A stretch of DNA of 18,229 nucleotides from Nereida sp965655635 (GTDB lineage Bacteria > Pseudomonadota > Alphaproteobacteria > Rhodobacterales > Rhodobacteraceae): assembly GCF_965655635.1 (NCBI RefSeq), contig NZ_CBFHHE010000036.1, positions 1 through 18,229 on the forward strand. The letters run 5' to 3'. The position numbers and the translations under genes were made by a program. Shown one piece after another: positions 1 through 6,824 of the stretch (position 1 is the first letter of the stretch; the number at the start of each line of letters is the position of its first letter). The notes beneath the pieces are model-generated. The model was not told where the DNA came from. It made no database searches and saw only the letters and a list, made by a program, of their open reading frames with translations.

Positions 1-569
1 CGCGGACGGCGTTTGGTGTAAGAATATCGCTTAGGTTCATTACGATACTACTCTTCTGGGACAATAGGCCGAAGCCTTGCTAATTTGGCGAAGCGCATAA
101 TCTGCATATATCAATTGTTCAATCGCTTATTTTCGCTGGGTATAATGACTGGCTACACATTACGTCTAGTCTGCTATTGGTGTTGTGGTTTATTAGTATT
201 TCCCCCACCGGACAACTGGACACCCCTCTTGGAGGGATGTCCATGTCTGTCCGTCTGAATGGGGCGCGGAGAGCTGCGCCACACGCGCAGATGTGTTCTG
301 GTGAGTGCGGTTGCGCTGTTGGTCAAACGGGTAGGGCGGCTATATAATTTTTCATCTATCGGTTTCGCTCACGTCGGTACACACGCACCTCGCTGTCAAG
401 TATCAGATGTGAGTCATCACGCAGCTGCCGCATGTCCTACTCCTTGTTACAACACTACTGCAGGGCGCACCAACAAGTCTATCAAAGTGTGTGTTTGAGA
501 AGCAGACAGATTTTAAGCCTGCTGCCTTAGAGCTAAATGTGATTAGCTAAGAGAGTTAGGAGGCCAGTT
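1..569. other. Gene-poor left flank
   Basis: I see no convincing gene in this stretch. The only open frame of note (259-498, plus) has a GTG-free, low-complexity-free but family-less translation with no ribosome-binding site and looks like chance. Visible structure is a long imperfect hairpin at 209-253 and a short perfect inverted repeat (AGCTAA at 531-536, TTAGCT at 543-548) just upstream of the ribosome-binding site of the next gene, which could be a small operator. The base composition is more AT-rich than the transporter loci further right. Confidence 0.5.
209..253. repeat. Long imperfect hairpin / inverted repeat
   Basis: An inner stem pairs 217-228 with 232-243 (12 bp, one mismatch, 3-nt loop). 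An outer stem pairs CGGACA (209-214) with TGTCCG (248-253), so the two arms extend to about 18 bp with a small asymmetric internal loop. No T-run follows on either strand, so it is not a classical intrinsic terminator. It could be a REP-like element, a protein-binding dyad or the 3' hairpin of a transcript coming from outside the window. Confidence 0.55.
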
Positions 570-1121
570 ATGAAAAGACGACAGTTTGTAGCGGGTATAG
601 GGCTTTTTACCTTAGCTGCTCCTTACGTGAGAGCGGGTAATCAAGCGCTAGGGCTTCTACCTGAGGGCTCTAACGTATTGTTCATGAGGCATGCGCTAGC
701 ACCTGGTTTTGGCGATCCAGAAAACTTTGAAATTGGTAACTGTGCGACCCAGCGTAACTTAGACGACGTGGGTAGGGTGCAAGCACAGCAGATTGGATCA
801 ATGCTGAGATTAACCGGGTTAGTCTTTGATGCTGTTTACTCAAGCCAATGGTGTCGATGTCGAGAAACTGCAGAGCTTATGGATGTAGGAGAGGTTCAAA
901 CTTTTGCTGGGCTAAATTCATTCTTCCAATCACATGCTCCCAAGAAGCAAACCCTTGCATTGCTAATGGGTAAGTTAGACGAACTTCCCAAAGATGAATT
1001 AACACTCATGGTTACACACCAAGTGGTAATTCGGTCTGTTACCTCGCTCAGTGTTCAATCTGGAGGTTTAGTGGCTTACGACGCGACGTCTAAGGCTTCC
1101 CGAAGGCTTACTGTTAGCTAG
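570..1121 (+). CDS. Exported histidine-phosphatase-family protein
   Basis: Histidine phosphatase (phosphoglycerate-mutase-like) superfamily protein of 183 residues. The catalytic MRHA signature is at residues 39-42 (R40, H41), an SSxxxRxxxTA motif at 91-101 supplies R96, and the second conserved histidine is H150 in MVTHQ. These enzymes use a phospho-histidine intermediate to cleave phosphomonoesters; the substrate cannot be told from sequence. The N-terminus (KRR, then a hydrophobic stretch ending near residue 22) is a probable signal peptide, possibly Tat-type, so it should act in the periplasm. The ATG start is supported by a strong Shine-Dalgarno (TAGGAGG, 557-563, 6-nt spacing). It stands alone on the plus strand in an AT-richer flank and is flanked by two copies of a 14-bp GT-rich direct repeat. 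Family call is firm; biological role is unknown. Confidence 0.85.
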   Translation: MKRRQFVAGIGLFTLAAPYVRAGNQALGLLPEGSNVLFMRHALAPGFGDPENFEIGNCATQRNLDDVGRVQAQQIGSMLRLTGLVFDAVYSSQWCRCRETAELMDVGEVQTFAGLNSFFQSHAPKKQTLALLMGKLDELPKDELTLMVTHQVVIRSVTSLSVQSGGLVAYDATSKASRRLTVS

Positions 1122-1136
1122 TGGTTAAGCGCTCCA

Positions 1137-1156
1137 GCTAACACTGTGTTCAACAC
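1137..1156 (+). repeat. 20-bp imperfect direct repeat, copy 1
   Basis: GCTAACAC, two variable bases, then TGTTCAACAC. It agrees with copy 2 (1464-1483) at 18 of 20 positions. The two copies lie on either side of the tRNA-Phe fragment, about 120 and 140 bp away from it. They may be accessory recombination sites or a local duplication. Confidence 0.5.
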
Positions 1157-1276
1157 CGTGATTCAGCGCCTAAAATACTCAGCAACACGGCAAAAAGTGT
1201 GTGTTTGGTGTGTTTTTGAAAAACACAACTTAAGCGTGTATGGCGCTTTACTAAGTCATTGATATTGCTTAATAAA

Positions 1277-1324
1277 TGGTGCCCTGGGGGGTGGAATCGA
1301 ACCACCGACACGAGGATTTTCAAT
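1277..1324 (-). pseudogene. tRNA-Phe 3' fragment (probable attachment-site scar)
   Basis: Read on the minus strand, this stretch starts inside the anticodon arm (ATTGAAAATCC, anticodon GAA), continues with a GTGTC variable region, a T arm GGTGG-TTCGATT-CCACC, and ends in ACCA. This is the 3' half of an alphaproteobacterial tRNA-Phe. The sequence upstream of the anticodon loop (above 1324) has no D arm or acceptor 5' strand, so the gene is cut. The 3' acceptor strand is two bases longer than the usual seven, another sign of decay. Such 3' tRNA fragments are typically left when an integrative element recombines into a tRNA 3' end. By the usual geometry the element lies on the 5' side of the fragment, that is to the right here, with the intact tRNA-Phe beyond the window. 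Confidence 0.8.
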
Positions 1325-1463
1325 GGAGAAGGTGTAAGTTAGACATTTATTATCAATGGCTTACATGGCAAAATTTTTCGTGTGCGTATTAGTGTTTTTT
1401 TGATGTCATTTTAAGCATAGGGCGGAAACGCCGTGTTGGACTCGGTAATCGAAGGATTTCAAC

Positions 1464-1483
1464 GCTAACACACTGTTCAACAC
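1464..1483 (+). repeat. 20-bp imperfect direct repeat, copy 2
   Basis: Second copy of the GCTAACAC-NN-TGTTCAACAC repeat, 327 bp after copy 1 (1137-1156) and in the same orientation, with differences only at the two central positions. Confidence 0.5.
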
Positions 1484-1682
1484 TCCAAAAGACGCAAGAC
1501 TGAACACGGACTAAATGAAGTGGAAGTTCGCTTGGACTATTGTTTATGGCCGAAGTGCGGGACAAAGCGGACCTTGATGGTTCTATTGCGAACGGCGGCT
1601 TTTCCAAGCCTTCAAGAGCTCAGACTTGAGTTTGAATGACCTACACAAGCCAACTTGGTAAGCGCTAGTATCCGATGTTTGG

Positions 1683-2867
1683 CTATTCCTTTTCTAATCC
1701 GAACTGTGAGAGGAATGGAAGGATTCCGCTACCTATTGCGCGGGCCGCTATTCCGATTTCGCCTGCTTCAATGTTGATCTTTGCCAAGCCGCGTTTATCG
1801 TAGTTGCGTCCAATAGCGTCCTTAACAGCCTCGACCATCTCTTGCGTAAGCTCCGGCGACAGACTGCTGTCTATGACAATCATTTCTGGGTCTAGAAAGG
1901 CCCGCCCCGCGACTGCAGCAAACGCAATTTGCGGAGCCGCAATTTTCAACCAATCTTCAAACAATCCCCGTTCAGTTATGTTCAGGGGCCTGTTCTCATA
2001 AAAGCCATTCGGGCTTAGTCCAGCGGCTTCTGCCGCTGCTTCAAGATAATGCAAGGAAGCGCCTTCAAGCAGTTGGCTAGCCACCCCAGACGACACAGCG
2101 CCAGTAGGTAGCGAAGCAATAGCACCTGCCAGGTTGTTTTGCCCTGTGTAGAGCTGCCCACCCAGAGAAATGCCTCCGCCAATAAAAGTTCCAACATAGA
2201 AATAGACGAAGCTTTTGTTTCGCTGACGGGCGCCCACAGCGATTTCAGCCAGACAGGCGGCTGAAGCGTCGTTTAAGTCAGTCGTAGGGAGGCCGAAGGC
2301 GGCTTCCATATCTTTAGAAAGGTCCGATGACGCCCAGTCGGCCATCGCACCCTTCGGTGCTCCAACCGTCGATTCCCAAGCGCTCAATTCGTCTGGAAGC
2401 GCGATACCGATGCCCACAACCCGTTCTTTTTGGGCCGCGGTCATTTTGTCAAAGAGTCCGGCCGTACAAGCCAGCATATCCTGACGGATCGCGTCGAGAT
2501 TAGGGAATGAATATCGTCGCACAATGCGTTCAAGTATGGAGTAATCGAATGACATACTGACCACTTCGAGCGAGCGGCGGCCCACTTTGATGCCTATCGA
2601 AACCGCACCTGTGGGGTCCAATGAAAATGGGACCGAGGGCTGGCCAACCTTGCCCTTAACGGCTTTACCTGGCTGTAGTAAACCGTCTTTCACAAGCCGG
2701 TTAACTATTACTGTTGCCGATTGTGCGCTAAGTTCTGACGCGCGCGTCAACTCTGCTTTGCTCATGGGGCCGTTGTCACGGATTAAGTCTAAGAACAGCC
2801 TCTCGTTTTGGGGTCGTGCAACGCTCCTCTGTTTTGGAGATATTGCGATAGGTGCGTCTTTAAGCAT
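1683..2867 (-). CDS. ROK-family transcriptional regulator of the sugar ABC operon
   Basis: ROK (repressor, ORF, kinase) family regulator of 394 residues. A winged helix-turn-helix occupies about residues 20-80 (SKAELTRASELSAQSATVIVNRLVKDGLL region). It is followed by an actin-fold sugar-binding domain with the ROK-type NDASAACLAE segment and GTFIGGGISLGG loop. The phosphate-binding DxGGT motif of active ROK kinases is replaced (GIKVGRRSL) and the zinc-binding CxCGxxGC motif is absent, so it should bind a sugar ligand but not phosphorylate it. It lies 71 bp downstream of the ATPase gene on the same strand and is probably cotranscribed with it, a layout known for FrcR-type regulators. The likely operator is the inverted repeat at 3781-3815. 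A weak AGGA ribosome-binding site precedes the ATG. Confidence 0.88.
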   Translation of the reverse strand: MLKDAPIAISPKQRSVARPQNERLFLDLIRDNGPMSKAELTRASELSAQSATVIVNRLVKDGLLQPGKAVKGKVGQPSVPFSLDPTGAVSIGIKVGRRSLEVVSMSFDYSILERIVRRYSFPNLDAIRQDMLACTAGLFDKMTAAQKERVVGIGIALPDELSAWESTVGAPKGAMADWASSDLSKDMEAAFGLPTTDLNDASAACLAEIAVGARQRNKSFVYFYVGTFIGGGISLGGQLYTGQNNLAGAIASLPTGAVSSGVASQLLEGASLHYLEAAAEAAGLSPNGFYENRPLNITERGLFEDWLKIAAPQIAFAAVAGRAFLDPEMIVIDSSLSPELTQEMVEAVKDAIGRNYDKRGLAKINIEAGEIGIAARAIGSGILPFLSQFGLEKE

Positions 2868-2938
2868 TAAACTTTAGTCCTGTTTTTCGCGCGTTTGCCC
2901 AAGCGAGCAAACTATTCTCAAAACTGAAACTCGATTTT

Positions 2939-3721
2939 CTAAATATAGCTGGCATCTTCATGCACACCCTGATCCACGCCGGTAATCATCGCTACCACGT
3001 CGTTTCCGCTTGCGGTCTTGGCATTCAGAACACCGGCGATCCGCCCTTGACGAAAGACGACAATCCGATCCACCAGATTGAAGACCTGGCGTAAGTTATG
3101 AGACACAATAATCACGGGTACCCCGCGTTCTTTAAGGCCTCTGATGATGTTTTCGACTCGTGTTGTTTCTTGAATTCCCAAGGCCGCTGTGGGTTCGTCC
3201 ATGATAATCAGTTTGGATCCCCAGCCCGCCGCACGACTAATCGCGACGCATTGGCGTTGGCCGCCAGACATACCAGCGACCGATTGGGTTGTATCTGGAA
3301 TCTTAATGCCAGTTTCTTCCAACAGCTCTTCAGCGCGCTTGGCCATCGCCTTTTTCTTAAGCCATGAAAGTGGTCCGAATTCGAAATAAACATCTTCGCG
3401 GCCCAAGAAGATATTCTGCGGGACATTTAGGTGATCAGCGAGAGCGAGATTTTGATAAACAGTTTCAATACCATGTTCGCGCGCGTCATTGGGCGCTTTG
3501 AAATTCACGGGAATTCCGTCGATGAAAACTTCGCCCGCGGTGCGTTGTTCCACGCCGGTGATGTTACGCACAAAGGTTGATTTGCCCGCGCCGTTGTCGC
3601 CCACGATCGCGATGTGTTCATCGGCAAACATTTTGAAGTCAGCGTTGTTGAGCGCCTGAACACCCCCGTAGTGCTTTGTTAACCCACGTGTTTCTAGAAT
3701 GACCTTGCGGACATCATCCAT
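2939..3721 (-). CDS. frcA: Sugar ABC transporter ATPase (FrcA-like)
   Basis: Single-domain ATP-binding subunit of a CUT2-class sugar importer, 260 residues, the length usual for FrcA of rhizobia (most other CUT2 ATPases are duplicated, about 500 residues). Walker A is GDNGAGKST (41-49), the Q-loop glutamine is Q90, the signature is MSGGQRQ (151-157), Walker B is LIIMDEP (171-177) and the H-loop histidine is H208. It should power uptake with the binding protein and permease encoded divergently at 3894-6471. The ATG is preceded by a strong GGAGG (3730-3734). It starts just inside the shared divergent promoter and leads an operon with the ROK gene. Fructose as substrate is inferred from the FrcABC family only; ribose, mannose or another monosaccharide is possible. 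Confidence 0.9.
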   Translation of the reverse strand: MDDVRKVILETRGLTKHYGGVQALNNADFKMFADEHIAIVGDNGAGKSTFVRNITGVEQRTAGEVFIDGIPVNFKAPNDAREHGIETVYQNLALADHLNVPQNIFLGREDVYFEFGPLSWLKKKAMAKRAEELLEETGIKIPDTTQSVAGMSGGQRQCVAISRAAGWGSKLIIMDEPTAALGIQETTRVENIIRGLKERGVPVIIVSHNLRQVFNLVDRIVVFRQGRIAGVLNAKTASGNDVVAMITGVDQGVHEDASYI

Positions 3722-3780
3722 CTTTATTTCCTCCCGACGGCGTCTCTGTTGGGTCCAAAAGCAACATTTCAGACCGGAAT

Positions 3781-3815
3781 GTCAATAATTAAATCAAGTT
3801 GAATTAATTATTGAC
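3781..3815. promoter_or_regulatory. Divergent promoter with ROK-type operator dyad
   Basis: Perfect 12-bp inverted repeat GTCAATAATTAA (3781-3792) and TTAATTATTGAC (3804-3815), extending to 15-bp arms with one mismatch around a 5-bp centre. Each outer end runs into a TTGACA hexamer: 3811-3816 facing the binding-protein gene and 3780-3785 (minus) facing the ATPase gene. AT-rich sequence sits at the expected -10 distance on both sides, though neither -10 is close to consensus. AT-rich dyads of this kind are typical of ROK repressors. A repressor bound here would cover both -35 boxes and shut both operons together. Confidence 0.75.
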
Positions 3816-3893
3816 ATTGAATCGATTCTTTCCTCTTTTAGGGACACACGAAGCTGGGCGTTGGAGGCTCAGCAATTTCTGGGAGGAATAAAC

Positions 3894-4829
3894 GTGAAAA
3901 TGAATATGACATTCGCAGGTGTAGCTGTTGCTGCGCTTATTGCCGGGTCCGCTGCAAGCGCGCAGGACGTAATCGGCTATATCACAAAGTCCGCGACAAA
4001 CGCTGGCTGGATGATGATTAACCAAGGTGCAGCTGATGCTGCGGAAGAAGAGGGTGTAAACCTTGTTTCTGTTGGCCCAGCATTCCAAGGTGACCTTTCA
4101 AGCCAGCTCGAAGTGTTTGAAAACCTTGTTGCTCAGGGCGCGGCCGCAATTGCCGTGGCGCCAGTTGACAGCGCGGGTATCGCGCCTGCCGTAAATGACG
4201 CCATGGGCGCAGGCATTCCAGTTGTCGCAATTGACACCGGTGTCGCTGGAGCAGAGGTGACGTCCTTTGTTGCGACAGACAACTACGCAGTAGCCAAAGT
4301 TCAAGGCGCTGTTGCTGCGACCTTGGTCGAAGATGGCCAGCCGATCATTTATGTGACAGGCAATCAAGCACAATCCACAGGGCAAGAGCGCCGCAACGGT
4401 TTCGTTGAATCCTTCTCTGCCGCGCGTCCAAACTCTGAAATCCTTGAAGTTCCAACCGAGTGGAACAGCCAAGAAGCGCAAGAAGGCGTTGAGGCGATCC
4501 TCAACAGCCGTCAGGATGTTGCAATGGTTGCAAACGCATGGGATGGCGGCACAATGGGTGCCAAAGCAGCCCTTGAAAACCTTGGCTTCTCTGCGGGCGA
4601 CGTAAAGCTGGTTGGCTTTGACGGTGCTGGCGATGCGATTGCTGCTATGGATGAAGGCTGGGTACACGCCAACACAGCGCAGATGCTGTACCAGATGGGT
4701 TACCAAGGCATCAAAGCGGCTTCCGCTGCGGCGCGCGGTGAAGACGTATCCGCACGCATCGACACAGGGTTTTTCCTTGTGACGCCGATGACTTCGGGCA
4801 CTTATAAAGCAATGGTTGGCATCGAATAA
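3894..4829 (+). CDS. frcB: Sugar ABC transporter periplasmic binding protein (FrcB-like)
   Basis: Periplasmic sugar-binding protein of the ribose/galactose-binding (Peripla_BP_4) type, 311 residues. A signal peptide covers about residues 1-22 and ends at ASAQD. The mature protein shows the family hallmarks: a first lobe with GWMMINQGAADAAEE, the AAAIAVAPVDSAGIAPAVNDA hinge region, IPVVAIDTG, and the second-lobe VKLVGFDG segment. I chose the GTG at 3894 because a GGAGG (3882-3886) sits 7 nt upstream; in-frame TTG at 3861 and ATG at 3900 are less well placed. It is first in the plus-strand operon, followed by a hairpin and then the permease gene. It should deliver a sugar, fructose-like by family, to the permease at 4912-6471. 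Confidence 0.9.
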   Translation: MKMNMTFAGVAVAALIAGSAASAQDVIGYITKSATNAGWMMINQGAADAAEEEGVNLVSVGPAFQGDLSSQLEVFENLVAQGAAAIAVAPVDSAGIAPAVNDAMGAGIPVVAIDTGVAGAEVTSFVATDNYAVAKVQGAVAATLVEDGQPIIYVTGNQAQSTGQERRNGFVESFSAARPNSEILEVPTEWNSQEAQEGVEAILNSRQDVAMVANAWDGGTMGAKAALENLGFSAGDVKLVGFDGAGDAIAAMDEGWVHANTAQMLYQMGYQGIKAASAAARGEDVSARIDTGFFLVTPMTSGTYKAMVGIE

Positions 4830-4848
4830 TCGACCGACCTTTTAATGA

Positions 4849-4875
4849 GGGCGCGTCGTTCGACGCGTCCTTTTT
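4849..4875 (+). terminator. Intercistronic hairpin with T-run (attenuating terminator)
   Basis: A 10-bp stem pairs GGGCGCGTCG (4849-4858) with CGACGCGTCC (4861-4870), with one G-T wobble, followed at once by five T residues (4871-4875). It lies in the 82-bp gap between binding-protein and permease genes. Such partial terminators are common after binding-protein genes and would keep binding protein in excess over permease, besides protecting the upstream mRNA from 3' decay. Confidence 0.8.
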
Positions 4876-4911
4876 CATACAAACTTCAAATTTTTCCGGC
4901 GGAAGAAAAAA

Positions 4912-6471
4912 ATGACAGACATCTCGCGTGCCAAAGCCACTACTTCACTTCAAGACCGCATCGTGCTCGGCTTGGTCAAGTTCTTTAAGGCGGAATGGTC
5001 CGGCGCATTTCTTGCGATCGTAATCCTTGGCATATCCATCGAGCTTGCCACGTCAGGCCGCCCGTTCTTTCACCCATCAAACTTGATGACAATCCTCAAC
5101 AACTCGGCCGCGATCGGCATCGTGGCGGGGGGGATGACGCTTGTCATTATCACCGCAGGCATCGACCTATCGGTTGGATCAGTAATGGGGATGACCGCCG
5201 CGCTGACGGGGTATGTCGCCAGTTTCTGGGGGTTTCCGCCTTACCTTGCTATCATGACCGGCCTTGGGATCGGCCTTGCAATTGGGGCCTTCAACGGCTC
5301 GCTCGTGGCCTATTTTGGGATGCCCGCATTTATTGTCACGCTGGCGGGTCTTTCGATCTGGCGCGGCACTGGTCACCTTTCTACAGGCGCGCAGGCTACG
5401 CCAAAGTTGCCTGAAACCTTCGACATGTTTGGACGCTACAACCCGTTTTCAGGTCTGCGCGACGCCTATAAAGAGGGGGAATTGTCGGGCTTTTGGGAAA
5501 GTGTGGGTGGCTTTATTGATGACAATTGGATAAGCTTTTTCCGCACCTTTCAAATGTCGATGTTGATCTTTATTGGCTTCTTCATCGTCCTGACCATTAT
5601 TATTTCGAACACGCGCTATGGTCGCTGGGTCTACGCGATTGGATCGAATGAGCCGGGCGCACGTCAGGCAGGTATCAATACGCCGCGCTATACGCTGCTG
5701 ACCTATATGTTCTGTTCGTTCTCGGCGGCATTGGGGGCCTTGCTGTTCCTTGGCCGCGCTCCTTATGCAAAATCAGACTACGGGCAGATGTGGGAACTCG
5801 ACGCAATTGCCGCTGTGGTTATTGGCGGCACGTCCCTTTTCGGCGGACGTGGGTCGCTTTGGGGGACCTTTATGGGGGTGATCCTGCTCAAGCTGATCAA
5901 CAACGGCCTGACATTGGCCCAGCTTGATACCTTCTGGCAGATGGTTGTCACCGGTCTGATTATTCTGGTTGCCGTCGGCTTGGACATCGTGCGTCAATCC
6001 AAGAACCCTGAAAGCGTGCGCAAGCTGTTGGGGGCGATTGCGGCTGTCATGGCCTTCCTTGCCCTGATGACACCCGGAGCTATCTATCTGCGCGCCAAGA
6101 TCGCATTGTTGGAGCATGGTGCTGCAACCACACTACGCGAAGCAGGAACATCACTTGCCGCGGGCCAAAATGCACGCCTCTTGTCGCCGGATGAAATTAC
6201 ACAGTTGCAATCCGCTGCATCGGCGAACCTTGCTGCAACGCTCTTGTTGCTGGTTCTGGTACTTGCGACTGCATTTGTGGTGCTGAAAACATCGCGCCTG
6301 ATCAGTTTTGGTTTGGCGGCCGTGTTCATTGTGATGATCCTTCCGGTGTCCTTGTTGGGCTATGAAATCACCGTGCCATTCCTTGTCCTAGGTGCCGCTG
6401 CTTTATTGGGAAGCACCTATGTGCATGCGATGTTTGCGAAGGCTCGCATGTTGGACGTAAATGCGCGGTAA
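4912..6471 (+). CDS. frcC: Sugar ABC transporter permease, extended (FrcC-like)
   Basis: Inner-membrane permease of the BPD_transp_2 (RbsC/FrcC) family. The conserved core (about residues 25-360) includes GGMTLVIITAGIDLSVGSV (73-91), the cytoplasmic loop NEPGARQAGINTPRY (246-260) that should contact the ATPase, and AVVIGGTSLFGGRGS (301-315). At 519 residues it is much longer than the usual 320-360. It has a hydrophilic insertion around 165-210 and a C-terminal extension from about 370 with roughly four more hydrophobic segments (372-391, 440-458, 464-483, 488-503) and a polar loop between (400-438). The ATG follows a weak GGCGGAAG. The 3' end overlaps by 11 bp the start of the dead kinase gene. 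I see no frameshift in the extension, so it appears to be a real part of the protein rather than a read-through. Confidence 0.88.
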   Translation: MTDISRAKATTSLQDRIVLGLVKFFKAEWSGAFLAIVILGISIELATSGRPFFHPSNLMTILNNSAAIGIVAGGMTLVIITAGIDLSVGSVMGMTAALTGYVASFWGFPPYLAIMTGLGIGLAIGAFNGSLVAYFGMPAFIVTLAGLSIWRGTGHLSTGAQATPKLPETFDMFGRYNPFSGLRDAYKEGELSGFWESVGGFIDDNWISFFRTFQMSMLIFIGFFIVLTIIISNTRYGRWVYAIGSNEPGARQAGINTPRYTLLTYMFCSFSAALGALLFLGRAPYAKSDYGQMWELDAIAAVVIGGTSLFGGRGSLWGTFMGVILLKLINNGLTLAQLDTFWQMVVTGLIILVAVGLDIVRQSKNPESVRKLLGAIAAVMAFLALMTPGAIYLRAKIALLEHGAATTLREAGTSLAAGQNARLLSPDEITQLQSAASANLAATLLLLVLVLATAFVVLKTSRLISFGLAAVFIVMILPVSLLGYEITVPFLVLGAAALLGSTYVHAMFAKARMLDVNAR

Positions 6472-6824
6472 TTTTGACATAGCGATCGGTGGCGAAAACC
6501 TGATCGACACCGTGCACAGGTCTTTGACAAGTGGGCGAAGTTGCGCAAAATCATAACCTTGGAGGGTCACCGTATAATGTTGCGGTGGCCCTTGCGCGTC
6601 AGGGGATGACGCCACATTACCTTACCCCGATTTCGATCGATGATTTTGGTGAACAGCTGGCAGATCACTTACAGCGCGAAGGCGTCGTATTGGCAGGTGA
6701 ACGACGGTCCGAACCGACGACCCAAGCCATTGTCACGCTCGAAAATGGCATACCGAGCGATGTGTTCCATCGGGAAGGGACGGCCGAGCAGGCCATCAGC
6801 CAACTCACTTCTCTTGAACAATAG
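6461..6824 (+). pseudogene. Broken PfkB-family sugar kinase (fructokinase-like) remnant
   Basis: The ATG at 6461 overlaps the permease end and opens MRGNFDIAIGGENLIDTV, the typical start of a PfkB (ribokinase/fructokinase) family enzyme. The frame is lost in GTGGG at about 6531-6535. Removing one G restores TSGEVAQNHNLGGSPYNVAV, with the family's GGSPxN substrate-binding motif, and continues through PTTQAIVTL and FHREGTA. Homology stops near 6800, after about 114 of an expected 300 or so residues, exactly where the convergent binding-protein gene ends. The catalytic GAGD region is missing. The gene therefore carries two lesions, a +1 base insertion and a 3' deletion. In the intact locus it would phosphorylate the imported sugar. 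Confidence 0.85.

Larger units (their letters stand above)
1122..1682. other. Intergenic stretch with tRNA-Phe scar
   Basis: No credible protein gene here; the 72-codon minus-strand frame at 1389-1607 matches no family I know and lacks a ribosome-binding site. The stretch contains a short hairpin at 1210-1226 (GTGTTTTT, one-base loop, AAAAACAC) that may end the phosphatase transcript, a tRNA-Phe 3' fragment at 1277-1324, and two imperfect copies of a 20-bp repeat (1137-1156 and 1464-1483) on either side of that fragment. No integrase gene is visible. Confidence 0.55.

Noticed and set aside
259..498. Plus-strand open frame of 79 codons
   Set aside because: No ribosome-binding site, no recognisable family and non-protein-like composition; lies next to a hairpin in a gene-poor flank.
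497..535. Possible tRNA-Leu-like anticodon arm (AGCAG ... CTGCTGCC)
   Set aside because: There is no D arm upstream and no T arm downstream; the stem is only five base pairs with a 13-nt loop, so chance is more likely.
1389..1607. Minus-strand open frame of 72 codons
   Set aside because: No family, no ribosome-binding site, and it overlaps the repeat next to the tRNA scar.
4098..4706. Long minus-strand open frame of 202 codons opposite the sugar-binding protein
   Set aside because: It is the antisense shadow of the clear binding-protein gene and has no recognisable domains.
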